From contig JAIERF010000096.1 in the NCBI GenBank assembly GCA_019747075.1, positions 1 through 43,972 on the forward strand: 43,972 nucleotides of DNA. The letters are read 5' to 3'. The notes below the pieces were generated by a model. It was given only the letters and a program-made list of their open reading frames with translations, did not search any database and was not told the origin of the DNA. Numbering within the stretch: the first letter of the stretch is position 1; every line of letters begins with the position of its first letter. Source of the DNA: Pseudomonadaceae bacterium (GTDB lineage Bacteria > Pseudomonadota > Gammaproteobacteria > Pseudomonadales > Pseudomonadaceae). The translations under genes were made by a program, and so were the position numbers. Positions 11,577-20,055 of this stretch are shown here, piece after piece.

Positions 11577-11944
11577 ATCCACACCCCTGCCAGCACGATC
11601 ACTACCGCAGACACGGCAAGAACGATTTGCGAGCCCAGTTTGCCGCCTTCCAGCGTCTCACCGATGCCCATGTCCATAATCAGATGGCGCACACCGGCCA
11701 CCAGGTGATACAGCAGAGCGGAGAGCAGACCCCAAATCACCAGCTTGGCCAGCGGGCTAGTCATACACGCCTTCACCTGCTCGAAGCCTTCTTCGGAAGC
11801 CAGCGACTTGTCGAGTGCATACAACAGCACGGCAAGGCCAACAAAAAGAATGACACCGGAGATACGGTGAAGAATGGACGTGTAAGCAGTGATTGGGAGC
11901 TTGATCGTCCTAAGGTCTAGGTTTACAGGTCTTTGGCTTTTCAC
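11570..11944 (-). CDS. sdhC: Succinate dehydrogenase cytochrome b556 subunit SdhC
   Basis: Membrane anchor subunit of complex II. The 124-residue protein has three transmembrane segments and the family signature ITAYTSILHRISGVILF. LYHLVAGVRHLIMDMG contains the conserved His region for haem b. Translation appears to start at GTG (11944): a stop lies two codons upstream in frame and no earlier start exists. The ribosome binding site is poor. It is the first gene of the operon, with a leader of about 127 bases from the predicted promoter at 12078-12106. In P. aeruginosa this operon is repressed by PrrF small RNAs under low iron; I could not identify the pairing site here. Confidence 0.95.
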   Translation of the reverse strand: MKSQRPVNLDLRTIKLPITAYTSILHRISGVILFVGLAVLLYALDKSLASEEGFEQVKACMTSPLAKLVIWGLLSALLYHLVAGVRHLIMDMGIGETLEGGKLGSQIVLAVSAVVIVLAGVWIW

Positions 11945-12077
11945 GGCTTATTTTCACACTGAGAGCCCCTAACAATCAGGGCAAAGTTGTCGGGAAGTGC
12001 ACAGGTCAGTTACCCACCACCCAGGGAGTGACGACATCCAGAATACAGGCCCTAAAGCCCCTGGCGGTCGGGGGTCG

Positions 12078-12106
12078 AGTATAGACAGTTAGGGTACTAA
12101 TGACAA
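12078..12106 (-). promoter_or_regulatory. Sigma-70 promoter for the sdhC-sucD operon
   Basis: On the minus strand TTGTCA (12101-12106) and TATACT (12078-12083) are separated by exactly 17 bases, each matching consensus at 5 of 6 positions. The start would be near 12071, giving a long leader before the sdhC GTG. Confidence 0.7.
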
Positions 12107-12122
12107 CGCACCGACCCTACCC

Positions 12123-12143
12123 AAAGAGCGCATTGCGCTCTTT
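12123..12143 (+). terminator. Terminator-like hairpin between the divergent sdhC and gltA promoters
   Basis: A perfect 9-bp stem AAAGAGCGC / GCGCTCTTT with an ATT loop is followed by ATT on the plus strand. It lies in the 361-base region between sdhC and gltA, upstream of both promoters, where no coding gene ends. It could end a small RNA or insulate the two promoters. The rest of the region (11945-12305) holds the two promoters and the sdhC leader; I see no small gene. Confidence 0.5.
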
Positions 12144-12220
12144 ATTGAAACAGCGTAAATAGCGAATTTTTACCTGCAAAAACAAGGCTCAAACCCCGCT
12201 GCCGACTGGGTTCCGGCAAA

Positions 12221-12248
12221 TTGACTTTAGAATTTATCGCTCTATAGT
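12221..12248 (+). promoter_or_regulatory. Sigma-70 promoter for gltA
   Basis: TTGACT (12221-12226) and TATAGT (12243-12248) are 16 bases apart, both 5 of 6 to consensus. The predicted start is near 12255, about 50 bases before the gltA ATG. Confidence 0.72.
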
Positions 12249-12305
12249 GGTCGGGCCCTGCGTGGGGGGCAGTTGATGATTCCAAGCATAATTAGGAGGC
12301 CACAC

Positions 12306-13595
12306 ATGGCTGACAAAAAAGCGCAGTTGATCATCGAGGGCGCAGCCCCCGTCGAACTGCCCGTTTTATCCGGCACCGTTGGTCCCGATGTAATTGACGT
12401 ACGGGGCTTAACCGCCACGGGCCGTTTCACTTTTGATCCTGGCTTTATGTCCACCGCCTCTTGCGAGTCGAAGATCACCTATATCGATGGTGACCAGGGC
12501 ATATTGCTGCATCGCGGCTATCCGATCGAGCAACTGGCCGAAAAGTCAGACTACCTCGAAACCTGCTTCCTGCTGCTGAACGGCGAATTGCCGAATGCTG
12601 CCGAGAAAGAGCAGTTCGTCAACACCATCAAGAACCACACCATGGTCCATGAGCAGCTGAAAAGCTTCCTCAATGGCTTCCGTCGTGATGCACACCCGAT
12701 GGCCATCATGTGTGGCGTAGTCGGTGCACTGTCGGCGTTCTACCACGACTCCCTGGACATCAACGACGCGCATCACCGCGAAGTTTCGGCCATGCGCCTG
12801 ATCGCCAAGATGCCGACCATCGCTGCTCTGGCTTACAAGTACTCCATGGGCCAACCCATGATGTACCCGCGTAACGACCTGAACTACGCGGAAAACTTCC
12901 TGCACATGATGTTCAACACCCCATGCGAGATCAAACCGATCAGCCCGGTGTTGGCCAAGGCAATGGACCGTATTTTCGTCCTGCACGCCGACCATGAGCA
13001 GAACGCCTCCACCTCCACCGTGCGCTTGGCTGGCTCTTCAGGTGCCAACCCGTTCGCCTGTATCGCCGCCGGCATCGCCGCGCTGTGGGGCCCTGCTCAT
13101 GGCGGCGCCAACGAAGCCGTACTGAGCATGTTGGACGAGATCGGCAGCGTCGATAACATCGACAAGTTTATCGCCAAGGCCAAGGACAAGAACGATCCGT
13201 TCAAGCTGATGGGCTTCGGTCACCGCGTGTACAAAAACCGCGACCCGCGCGCCACCGTGATGAAGCAGACCTGCGACGAAGTACTGAAAGAACTGGGCAT
13301 CACCAACGATCCGCAACTGGCCCTGGCCATGCGTCTGGAAGAGATCGCCCTGACCGACCCGTACTTCAAAGAGCGCAACCTGTACCCGAACGTCGACTTC
13401 TACTCGGGCATCATTTTGAAGGCGATCGGCATCCCAACCAGTATGTTCACGGTAATTTTCGCCATGTCCCGTACTGTTGGCTGGATCTCGCACTGGAAAG
13501 AAATGCTCTCCAGCCCGTACAAGATTGGCCGTCCGCGCCAGCTGTACACCGGCTACCCGCAGCGCGACATGACTGCACTGAAAGACCGCAAGTAA
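12306..13595 (+). CDS. gltA: Citrate synthase (type II, hexameric)
   Basis: Condenses oxaloacetate and acetyl-CoA to citrate, the entry step of the TCA cycle. The start is [20 protein letters not shown] at 12306, because AGGAGG (12294-12299) lies 6 bases upstream; this gives 429 residues. Catalytic residues are visible: H265 in GPAHGGAN, H306 in [13 protein letters not shown] and D364 in VDFYSG. The N-terminal extension is typical of NADH-sensitive type II enzymes. It is divergent from sdhC and followed by a bidirectional terminator. Confidence 0.98.
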   Translation: MADKKAQLIIEGAAPVELPVLSGTVGPDVIDVRGLTATGRFTFDPGFMSTASCESKITYIDGDQGILLHRGYPIEQLAEKSDYLETCFLLLNGELPNAAEKEQFVNTIKNHTMVHEQLKSFLNGFRRDAHPMAIMCGVVGALSAFYHDSLDINDAHHREVSAMRLIAKMPTIAALAYKYSMGQPMMYPRNDLNYAENFLHMMFNTPCEIKPISPVLAKAMDRIFVLHADHEQNASTSTVRLAGSSGANPFACIAAGIAALWGPAHGGANEAVLSMLDEIGSVDNIDKFIAKAKDKNDPFKLMGFGHRVYKNRDPRATVMKQTCDEVLKELGITNDPQLALAMRLEEIALTDPYFKERNLYPNVDFYSGIILKAIGIPTSMFTVIFAMSRTVGWISHWKEMLSSPYKIGRPRQLYTGYPQRDMTALKDRK

Positions 13596-13608
13596 GTTTT
13601 GCGGATGT

Positions 13609-13637
13609 AAAAAAGGCTGCCATCGGCAGCCTTTTTT
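13609..13637 (+). terminator. Bidirectional terminator between gltA and the START-domain gene
   Basis: AAAAAAGGCTGCC and GGCAGCCTTTTTT form a perfect 13-bp stem with a 3-base loop, with T runs on both strands. It serves both gltA (plus) and the converging gene ending at 13650 (minus). Confidence 0.92.
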
Positions 13638-13649
13638 ATTGGTTTGAAT

Positions 13650-14255
13650 TCAGCGTCTTTCGGCCAGAGCCCGATAGGCCTGCAGCGTTTCAAACGGTGC
13701 ATCCACGACAAAGCTGTTGGCCAGCCAGGACGGCACGCTGCCTCCGGGCTCCGTATGCGCCTCGTAGACCACCTCCACCACACCACCGAGCTTGGGCTTG
13801 AGCGACCAGTAGCCGTCGACCCGGCTGACGCGCACCAACCCGTCCTGAACCGGCACATAATCAGGCAGCGCCTGAATCTGCCGCAGCAACGCGCCATCAG
13901 CGGCCATCGACGTGGTGATATGCAACACCGAATCCCGTGGCGTAACCGGCCAGGGCGTGCTGAAACGGCTGTACATCCAGCTTTGCGCACCCTCGGACTT
14001 GAGCATTTTTTGCTCCTGACACTGGAAGATCCACTGACAAGAGGTCAGTACATCTTCCTGCAAGCTGCGCAGTCGTTCGATTGAAGCCTTGATGGTGGTG
14101 ACACCACGATAAGCCTTGTAGGAAGAACCGGGCACCGTCGCCAGATAGACCTGAATCCCCTCTTCGTCCTTGACCAGTTGCCAGTCCTGAGCACTGACAG
14201 CCGTCGTAGCGCAACTCAAAGCAGCGGTAAACAACATCCGCCTGAATCGGCTCAT
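13650..14255 (-). CDS. Secreted START-domain (lipid-binding-like) protein
   Basis: The 201-residue product has a clear signal peptide: positive n-region MSRFRR, hydrophobic core, and likely signal peptidase I cleavage after VSA (residue 22). The mature part looks like the START / SRPBCC helix-grip fold. It contains WQLVKDEEGIQVYLATVPGS near its start, RFSTPWPVTPRDSVLHITTS in the middle and SVPSWLANSFVVDAPFETLQ near the end. Such folds bind hydrophobic ligands; the ligand is unknown. GGAG lies about 9 bases before the ATG. A gene of this type sits beside gltA in pseudomonads (PA1579-like, from memory). Confidence 0.8.
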   Translation of the reverse strand: MSRFRRMLFTAALSCATTAVSAQDWQLVKDEEGIQVYLATVPGSSYKAYRGVTTIKASIERLRSLQEDVLTSCQWIFQCQEQKMLKSEGAQSWMYSRFSTPWPVTPRDSVLHITTSMAADGALLRQIQALPDYVPVQDGLVRVSRVDGYWSLKPKLGGVVEVVYEAHTEPGGSVPSWLANSFVVDAPFETLQAYRALAERR

Positions 14256-14295
14256 CCATTACTCCAGGTCATTGCATGGCTTCCACTTATGGGCA

Positions 14296-14568
14296 TTATT
14301 TTGAGGTTGCTGCGCTCACTGTCGTGACCTGCTCCAGCCAGGTCAGCAACTGCAGGGCTTCGCTATCTGTCTTGCCACACACCTGCTCATCGGCACTGAA
14401 GGCGCTGCACACGGCAGGCCGCTCAGGCAAACCAAACAATAGGCATTGATTAGCCGCGTTTAGCTGTACGCAACGCTGGCCTGCCGGTTTGCCGTTGGGC
14501 ATACCGGGAATAGCCGAACTGATTGATGGCGCAATACAACAGGCACCGCACCCCACACGACACTGCAT
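14296..14568 (-). CDS. YkgJ-family cysteine-cluster protein
   Basis: Small 90-residue protein with a cysteine cluster at the N-terminus: C3, C7, C10 and C11 in MQCRVGCGACCIAPSIS. Further cysteines occur in GQRCVQL, NQCLLF, AVCSAF and QVCGKT. The pattern matches the UPF0153/YkgJ family, thought to bind zinc or an iron-sulfur cluster. The function is not known. It is 40 bases upstream of the START-domain gene on the same strand, possibly co-transcribed. Confidence 0.8.
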   Translation of the reverse strand: MQCRVGCGACCIAPSISSAIPGMPNGKPAGQRCVQLNAANQCLLFGLPERPAVCSAFSADEQVCGKTDSEALQLLTWLEQVTTVSAATSK

Positions 14569-14702
14569 AACCCATCCCGCTCGCGTAAAGCGGCCAGTTT
14601 ACCCACAAGCACCACTGCCTGCAGCGTCAGTACTGGGCACGCCTTGCTTAGCCTGCTTCGCTGTGGGCGGGTTTGTGCCCGCTGAGCACGCTGTACTGCC
14701 TG

Positions 14703-15575
14703 CTAATTAGCTGGTTTCAGCCGCGCCAACAGGCTTGAAGTGTCCCAGCGTCCGCCGCCCATGGCCTGCACATCGGCATAAAACTGATCGACCAGCGCCG
14801 TCACCGGCAACTGCGCACCGTTACGCCTCGCTTCTTCTAGCAGGATTGACAGGTCCTTGCGCATCCAGTCCACGGCAAAGCCATGTTCGAACTCGCCTGC
14901 CAGCATGCTGGCGTGGCGATGCTCCAGCTGCCAGGACTGCGCCGCCCCCTTGCTGATCACCGCCATGGCACCCTCGGCATCCAGGCCCGCGCATTGGGCA
15001 AAGTGCAGCGCCTCGGCCAGACCCTGCACCAAGCCGCCAATGCAGATCTGGTTGACCATCTTGGTCAGCTGGCCGCTGCCGGCATGGCCCATCAGGCGCA
15101 CCATCTTGGCGTAAGCTTCGATGACCGGCAGTGCCCGTGCATAAATCGCCGCTTCGCCACCGACCATCACCGTCAACAGGCCGCTCTCGGCGCCCGCCTG
15201 GCCGCCCGACACCGGCGCATCAAGAAAGCCCAGCTCACGCTCCGCCGCCAGCACCGCCAGCTCCCGCGCGACAGTGGCTGACGCCGTGGTGTGATCGATC
15301 AATACTGCGCCCGGCGCCATACCAGCAAAAGCACCATCAGCGCCCAGCACCACGCTGCGCAAATCATCATCGTTGCCGACGCAGGTCATCACAAACTCGG
15401 CCCCTGCAGCGGCCTCACGCGGGGTGGCAGCAAACTCCCCGGCAAACCGGGCGACCCAGCTTTGCGCTTTGCCGAGGCTGCGGTTGAAGACACACACCTC
15501 ATGGCCTTCGGCGGCCAGATGCCCGGCCATCGGGTAACCCATTACGCCCAGTCCGATAAAGCTGACCTTTGCCAT
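14703..15575 (-). CDS. NAD(P)-dependent beta-hydroxyacid dehydrogenase (3-hydroxyisobutyrate dehydrogenase family)
   Basis: The 290-residue product begins MAKVSFIGLGVMGYPMAGHL, the Rossmann cofactor motif. It carries the substrate-binding LDAPVSGGQAGAESG (about residues 118-132) and the catalytic lysine K172 in GSGQLTKMVNQ. Family members reduce or oxidise 3-hydroxyisobutyrate, tartronate semialdehyde or succinic semialdehyde. No neighbour fixes the substrate. The ATG at 15575 is preferred over an upstream frame extension because it starts at the conserved motif and has AGGGGGG upstream. The gap 14569-14702 downstream holds only a small GC-rich inverted repeat (GCGGG/CCCGC near 14667-14682). 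Confidence 0.88.
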   Translation of the reverse strand: MAKVSFIGLGVMGYPMAGHLAAEGHEVCVFNRSLGKAQSWVARFAGEFAATPREAAAGAEFVMTCVGNDDDLRSVVLGADGAFAGMAPGAVLIDHTTASATVARELAVLAAERELGFLDAPVSGGQAGAESGLLTVMVGGEAAIYARALPVIEAYAKMVRLMGHAGSGQLTKMVNQICIGGLVQGLAEALHFAQCAGLDAEGAMAVISKGAAQSWQLEHRHASMLAGEFEHGFAVDWMRKDLSILLEEARRNGAQLPVTALVDQFYADVQAMGGGRWDTSSLLARLKPAN

Positions 15576-15670
15576 TTGCGTGCCCCCCTGAGTGATTTTG
15601 CAGAGCCTAGCACGGCGTTTGCCGGGCCAGGCAAGCCCGGCCATACTGGCGCCATCGCTAAGGAGGGCAT

Positions 15671-16213
15671 ATGCAACATTGGCTCGTGATCGACTTGGAG
15701 GCCACCACCGAGGAAGGCGGATGGCCGCTGGAACAGATGGAAATCATTGAGATCGGCGCCAGTCTGGTCAATCGCCTCGGCCATGAGGTGGACCACTTCC
15801 AGCGCTTCGTGCGACCCCAGCGCCGACCGCTATTAACCGTCTTCTGCCGCCAGCTGACGCACATCAGCCAGGAGCAGATCGACAGCGCCGCACCACTGCC
15901 CATGGTTTGGGCGCAATTCGAACGTTGGCTTGGCCATCACCAGCCACAACTGGCGGGCTGGGGCAGTTGGGGCGACTACGACCGTAAGCAGCTTGAGCAG
16001 GAGTGGCAACGCCACAACCTCAGCAGCCTGATCAGCCAAGTGCCACACCTCAACCTCAAGCAACGCTTTGCCGAGGCCCGCCAACTGCAACGTGCAGTAG
16101 GGCTAAAAAGCGCCCTGCAACTGGCGGGTTTGCAGTTCAATGGCCAGCAGCACCGCGCCCTGGAAGATGCGCGCAATACCGCCCGCCTGCTGCCATTGCT
16201 GCTGCCGGCATAA
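15671..16213 (+). CDS. DEDDh-type 3'-5' exonuclease
   Basis: The 180-residue product has the exonuclease I motif DLEAT (D8, E10), the motif II region WGSWGDYDRKQL and motif III HRALEDARN with the DEDDh His and Asp. It resembles the KapD/ERI-1 branch of single-domain exonucleases, which degrade RNA or DNA 3' ends. The substrate is not known. A strong AAGGAGG precedes the ATG. It is divergent from the dehydrogenase gene with only 95 bases between the starts. Confidence 0.87.
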   Translation: MQHWLVIDLEATTEEGGWPLEQMEIIEIGASLVNRLGHEVDHFQRFVRPQRRPLLTVFCRQLTHISQEQIDSAAPLPMVWAQFERWLGHHQPQLAGWGSWGDYDRKQLEQEWQRHNLSSLISQVPHLNLKQRFAEARQLQRAVGLKSALQLAGLQFNGQQHRALEDARNTARLLPLLLPA

Positions 16214-16291
16214 ACCCATGCAAAGCGGATGACGCCCCGAAGCGGCTTGGGCATACTGGCCACCCTTTTTTAACCCCTTCGAGGAATCCCC

Positions 16292-16573
16292 ATGTTCAAG
16301 GTCAACGAGTACTTCGACGGCAGCGTCAAATCCATTGCCTTCGGCATGACTGCAGGCCCAGCCACCATCGGCGTGATGGCCGCGGGCGAATACGAATTCG
16401 GCACCAGCCAACTGGAAGTCATGCACGTGATTGCCGGCGCCCTGACCGTCAAACTGCCAGGCAGCGACAGCTGGGAAGACTTCACCGGCGGCAGCCAATT
16501 CACCGTGCCGGCCAACAGCAAGTTCCAGCTGAAAGTCACCCAGGACACCGCCTACCTCTGCGAATATCGCTGA
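16292..16573 (+). CDS. ppnP: Pyrimidine/purine nucleoside phosphorylase PpnP
   Basis: A 93-residue cupin-fold protein (formerly DUF1255/YaiE) that phosphorolyses several nucleosides. It begins [18 protein letters not shown] and contains [19 protein letters not shown] and [20 protein letters not shown], which are characteristic. Length matches the E. coli protein. GAGGAA lies upstream of the ATG. It follows the exonuclease gene by 78 bases and ends at a strong terminator. Confidence 0.93.
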   Translation: MFKVNEYFDGSVKSIAFGMTAGPATIGVMAAGEYEFGTSQLEVMHVIAGALTVKLPGSDSWEDFTGGSQFTVPANSKFQLKVTQDTAYLCEYR

Positions 16574-16588
16574 GTCAGTCGCGCTAAT

Positions 16589-16614
16589 AAAAAACCGGTC
16601 TTGGCCGGTTTTTT
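16589..16614 (+). terminator. Bidirectional terminator after ppnP
   Basis: AAAAAACCGG and CCGGTTTTTT form a 10-bp stem around TCTTGG, with T runs on both strands. It serves ppnP and the converging ABC transporter gene ending at 16630. Confidence 0.9.
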
Positions 16615-16629
16615 ATTGCCTGCAGAACC

Positions 16630-18414
16630 TTACTCCTGCACCGCCTCGCTACTGAACTGCAACTCAGCCAGGCGCGCATACAGCGGATTACTGGCCACCA
16701 GCTCGGCGTGGGTTCCGATGGCCAGCAACTTGCCGTGATCGATCACGGCAATGCGATCGGCACTTTTTACCGTCGCCAGGCGATGGGCAATCACCAGGGT
16801 GGTGCGCCCTTGCATTAGGCGTGGCAACGCCTGCTGGATCAGGTGCTCACTCTCCGCATCCAGCGCGCTGGTGGCCTCGTCCAGCAGCAGGATCGGCGCA
16901 TCCACCAACAGCGCCCGAGCAATCGCCAGGCGCTGACGCTGGCCACCAGACAGCCCCAGCCCACCCTCGCCCAGATGCGTCTGATAGCCCTCGGGCATGT
17001 GCATGATGAACTCGTGGGCATGGGCAGCCTTGGCCGCCGCTTCGATCTCCGCCTGGGTGGCGCTAGGGTTACCGTAGCGCAGGTTGTCGGCCACGCTGCC
17101 GAAGAACAGCGCCGGGTTCTGCGCTACCAGGGCGAAACAGCGGCGAATATCCTCCGGCGCCAACTGCTGCAGCGGTACGCCTTCGAGCAGAATGCGCCCG
17201 CTTTGCGGGTCAAAAAAACGCAACAGCAGATCAAACAGGGTCGACTTGCCGGCGCCGGAAGGCCCCACCAGCGCCAGGGTTTCCCCGGGATTTATCTGCA
17301 AATCGATGCCATCAATGGCCCAACGCTCCGGCCGGCTGGGATAGGCGAAGCGCAGCTGCTGCAACTCAATCCGTCCGCTAACCCGCGCCGGCAGCTGTTG
17401 CAGGCCCTGGGTCGGCGGCAGGATGGCGTTTTCCGCCTGCAATAACTCGGCGATCCGTTCGGCGGCGCCGGCAGCGGCCTGTAGCTCGCCGATCACTTCA
17501 CTGATCGCACCGAAGGCCATGCCGACGATCAGGCTGTAAAACACAAAGGCCGCCAGCTCGCCGCCGCTGATGGTGCCGGCAATCACGTCCATGCCGCCAA
17601 CCCAGAGCATCAAGCCCACGGCGCCGAGCACCAGCACGATCACCACGGTAATCAGCCAGGCGCGCTGACGAATACGCTGACCAGCCGTAGTGAACGCCGC
17701 TTCCACGGCATTGCTGAAGTGCTGTTTGTCCTGCTCCTGGTGGTTGTAGGCCTGCACCGTCTTGATCTGACCGAGGGTTTCGCCCACGTAGCTGCCAACA
17801 TCGGCCACCCGGTCCTGGGTCTGCCGCGACAACGCGCGCACCCGGCGACCGAAGATCAGGATCGGCGCCACCACCAGCGGCAGCGCCACGATCACAATGG
17901 CGGTCAGTTTTGGGTTGGTGACAAACAGCAAGATGATGCCGCCGATCAGCATCAGCAGATTGCGCAGCGCCATCGACAGCGACGAGCCGATAACCGTCTG
18001 CAGCAAGGTGGTATCAGCGGTCAGGCGCGACTGAATCTCTGAACTGCGGTTGCTCTCGTAAAAGCCCGGATGCAGGTTGATCAGGTGATTAAACACACGC
18101 ATGCGGATATCGGCGACAAAGCGCTCGCCGATCCACGAGACCAGATAGAAGCGCGTGAAGGTGCCCACTGCCAGGGCCAACACCAGGACAAAAAACAGCC
18201 CGATCGACTGATTCAGCGCAGCCTGGGATTGCGTGGCCAGGCCCTGATCCACCAGCAGGCGGATGCCCTGCCCCATGGACAACGTAATAGCGGCGGTAAA
18301 CATCAGCGCCAACAGCGCCCCCAGCACTTGCCAACGATAAGGGGCGACAAAGCGGCGAGCCATGCGCAGGGCGCTGCGACGACGGGAAGACAGGGCGGCA
18401 GACATAACGGACAT
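16630..18414 (-). CDS. ABC-type exporter half-transporter (permease fused to ATPase)
   Basis: An MsbA/LmrA-like half-transporter: an N-terminal membrane domain of six predicted helices (about residues 20-310) followed by an ATPase domain. The ATPase shows Walker A GPSGAGKSTL, signature LGLSGGQRQRLAIARALL, Walker B ILLLDEATSALD and the H-loop TLVIAHRLATV. The start is uncertain: ATG at 18414 (594 residues) or 18405 (MSAALSSRRRSALRMARRF). Neither has a good ribosome binding site. It follows the NAD-kinase-like gene by 75 bases on the same strand, so co-transcription is likely. The substrate is unknown; the nearby function gives no clue. Confidence 0.92.
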   Translation of the reverse strand: MSVMSAALSSRRRSALRMARRFVAPYRWQVLGALLALMFTAAITLSMGQGIRLLVDQGLATQSQAALNQSIGLFFVLVLALAVGTFTRFYLVSWIGERFVADIRMRVFNHLINLHPGFYESNRSSEIQSRLTADTTLLQTVIGSSLSMALRNLLMLIGGIILLFVTNPKLTAIVIVALPLVVAPILIFGRRVRALSRQTQDRVADVGSYVGETLGQIKTVQAYNHQEQDKQHFSNAVEAAFTTAGQRIRQRAWLITVVIVLVLGAVGLMLWVGGMDVIAGTISGGELAAFVFYSLIVGMAFGAISEVIGELQAAAGAAERIAELLQAENAILPPTQGLQQLPARVSGRIELQQLRFAYPSRPERWAIDGIDLQINPGETLALVGPSGAGKSTLFDLLLRFFDPQSGRILLEGVPLQQLAPEDIRRCFALVAQNPALFFGSVADNLRYGNPSATQAEIEAAAKAAHAHEFIMHMPEGYQTHLGEGGLGLSGGQRQRLAIARALLVDAPILLLDEATSALDAESEHLIQQALPRLMQGRTTLVIAHRLATVKSADRIAVIDHGKLLAIGTHAELVASNPLYARLAELQFSSEAVQE

Positions 18415-18489
18415 CCAGCAAAGAACGACAGCCTCGATCATGCCCCGCTGGCAACCTGGGACGCCAGCGACATATCTGAACTGCCCGGT

Positions 18490-19659
18490 TTATTTATTAC
18501 CGCAGGCTTCAGCGCCCTCGTCTGCCGCGGCCAGGCGCTCGGCCGACCAGCCCAGCGGGTAAAGCATCTCTTCCTGGTAGCCTGTCCAGACTCGGATGGC
18601 ATCGGGAAATGCGCCGTCCAAATGCGGGTCGCCGCTGTCCACCAACAACGGCCGGCCAGCCAGGGTGGCCAACTTGCGCTTGGTGGCCACCACCCGCAGA
18701 TGCTCAAGGCCGATCGCACGCAACACCCGCGGGCTGATCTGCTGGTTGCCGCGGCCGATGATATGGCCCTGGCCACCGATGGCGGTGACCAGCAGGCGGC
18801 TCGGATGTTCACGCACCAGCTCATACAGCTGCTGTTCGCTGACGTCACGGGCGAGCACCTGACCATTCTCGATCACATCCACCCCGAGCAAGGTGGTGGT
18901 CAAACCTAGATTACTGGCCAAGCCATGCAGCGTTGAGCCAGGACCGAAGACATAGCGTACGTCCGCTTCCAAACTGTCCTGCAGCCAATCGGCCAGTTCC
19001 AGCAACACCAACTCCTCCGACTCCATGCCGGCCTGCTTGACCTGCTGCATAAAGTGGCCTTCCACCGGCACTGTCAGTTCGCCATACCAGCGCGCCGCCA
19101 CCCGACCATCACGCAGGGCGGCTTCATCAAGGTCACGCACTTCACCGCTGGCCAGGCGCACCAGACCGCCCTCCACCAGGCGCCGGGTTAGCTCCCCGGC
19201 GGCTCGCGGGCTGATGGCATACACCCCGGAATGAATCTTCACCCCAGCGGGAATGCCCAACACCGGCTGCGCAGCCGCCGCCACCGCACACACATCCCGC
19301 GCCGTGCCATCGCCGCCAGCAAACAGCAGCAGCGCCACGCCTTCAGCCTGTAGGGCCAGCACCGCCGCCTGAGTGTCCGCCGCACTGCTGAGGGGTAGCT
19401 GTTCAGGCCCCAGCACGCGATAGGCAAAGCCCATGTCCGCCAACAAGTAGGCCCCCATGGCACCGGCAAAGGTGACGAACTGCACGCGCTCGGCAATCGG
19501 CAGCAACGACTCCAGGGCGATCCGCGTGCGCGCCGACGCCCGTGGTTCGGCACCCAACGCAAGGGCTTGAGCGGCGACCCCATCGCTACCCTTGAGGGCC
19601 ACACTGCCACCCAGACCGGCCAGCGGGTTGATGATCAAACCAAGGTGGAAGCGCGACAT
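18490..19659 (-). CDS. ATP-NAD kinase family protein (COG3199/AcoX-like)
   Basis: The 389-residue product begins with LGLIINPLAGLGGSVALKG and has the kinase motif FAGGDGTARDV (GGDGT at residues 114-118). IPAGVKIHSGVYAISP is the conserved substrate-site segment of this NAD-kinase-like branch. It is longer than canonical NadK (about 295 residues) because of a C-terminal extension. Family members are predicted polyphosphate/ATP-dependent NAD kinases. From memory, PAO1 PA1572 is the counterpart. The ATG at 19659 has a weak GAGAG upstream. It is transcribed divergently from the small gene at 19834. Confidence 0.85.
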   Translation of the reverse strand: MSRFHLGLIINPLAGLGGSVALKGSDGVAAQALALGAEPRASARTRIALESLLPIAERVQFVTFAGAMGAYLLADMGFAYRVLGPEQLPLSSAADTQAAVLALQAEGVALLLFAGGDGTARDVCAVAAAAQPVLGIPAGVKIHSGVYAISPRAAGELTRRLVEGGLVRLASGEVRDLDEAALRDGRVAARWYGELTVPVEGHFMQQVKQAGMESEELVLLELADWLQDSLEADVRYVFGPGSTLHGLASNLGLTTTLLGVDVIENGQVLARDVSEQQLYELVREHPSRLLVTAIGGQGHIIGRGNQQISPRVLRAIGLEHLRVVATKRKLATLAGRPLLVDSGDPHLDGAFPDAIRVWTGYQEEMLYPLGWSAERLAAADEGAEACGNK

Positions 19660-19833
19660 ACAACTCTCTCAGCAAGCGGCGCCCGGTGAAGGGAAGCAGC
19701 GCAATTAAATGAACCGTGAACACAACGAACTGCGAATTCAAGCGACGAAGCCAACTCATTCGCCCACTTTCTGTCACCGCACCGTCACCTTGATTGACTA
19801 CTGTGCAGCAACCCGCCGACAAGGAGACCGACC

Positions 19834-20010
19834 ATGGGCATGCAAAAAACCGCTTCCGCACCGCGCAACAGCACACTCACCCGTCAGGCCCTGCTGGGCG
19901 GCGCCTTCATCGATGCTCAGGGTCGCGAAATACCGATTACCGAGAGCATGATCCAACGCGCCTGCCGCGACCTTGAGCACCATTGCCAGCCATTGCGCAA
20001 ACGCCCCTAA
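19834..20010 (+). CDS. PA1571-family small conserved protein
   Basis: A 58-residue open frame with an excellent Shine-Dalgarno, AAGGAGA (19821-19827). The product starts MGMQKTASAPRNSTLTRQAL and continues LGGAFIDAQGREIPITESMI, then ends with a basic tail. It has no signal peptide or membrane segment. The stretch GGAFIDAQGREIPITE matches what I recall of the uncharacterised PA1571 family found across Pseudomonas. A terminator follows 21 bases after the stop. Function is unknown. Confidence 0.8.
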   Translation: MGMQKTASAPRNSTLTRQALLGGAFIDAQGREIPITESMIQRACRDLEHHCQPLRKRP

Positions 20011-20031
20011 GCGCTGCGAGCAAGCGTATCC

Positions 20032-20053
20032 AGCCCGGCGTTTACGCCGGGCT
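20032..20053 (+). terminator. Terminator between the PA1571-like gene and pdxB
   Basis: AGCCCGGCG / CGCCGGGCT with a TTTA loop is followed by TTTTATT on the plus strand. It ends the small gene and lies directly beyond the pdxB stop on the opposite strand. Confidence 0.88.
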
Positions 20054-20055
20054 TT

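Noticed and set aside
14667..14682. REP-like GC-rich inverted repeat between the YkgJ-type gene and the dehydrogenase gene
   Set aside because: Only one copy is visible in the window and the match to known Pseudomonas REP elements is partial. A genome-wide count would be needed.
19586..19876. Minus-strand frame of 96 codons upstream of the NAD-kinase-like gene
   Set aside because: It runs into the kinase gene in another frame, lacks a ribosome binding site and overlaps the better supported 58-residue gene.
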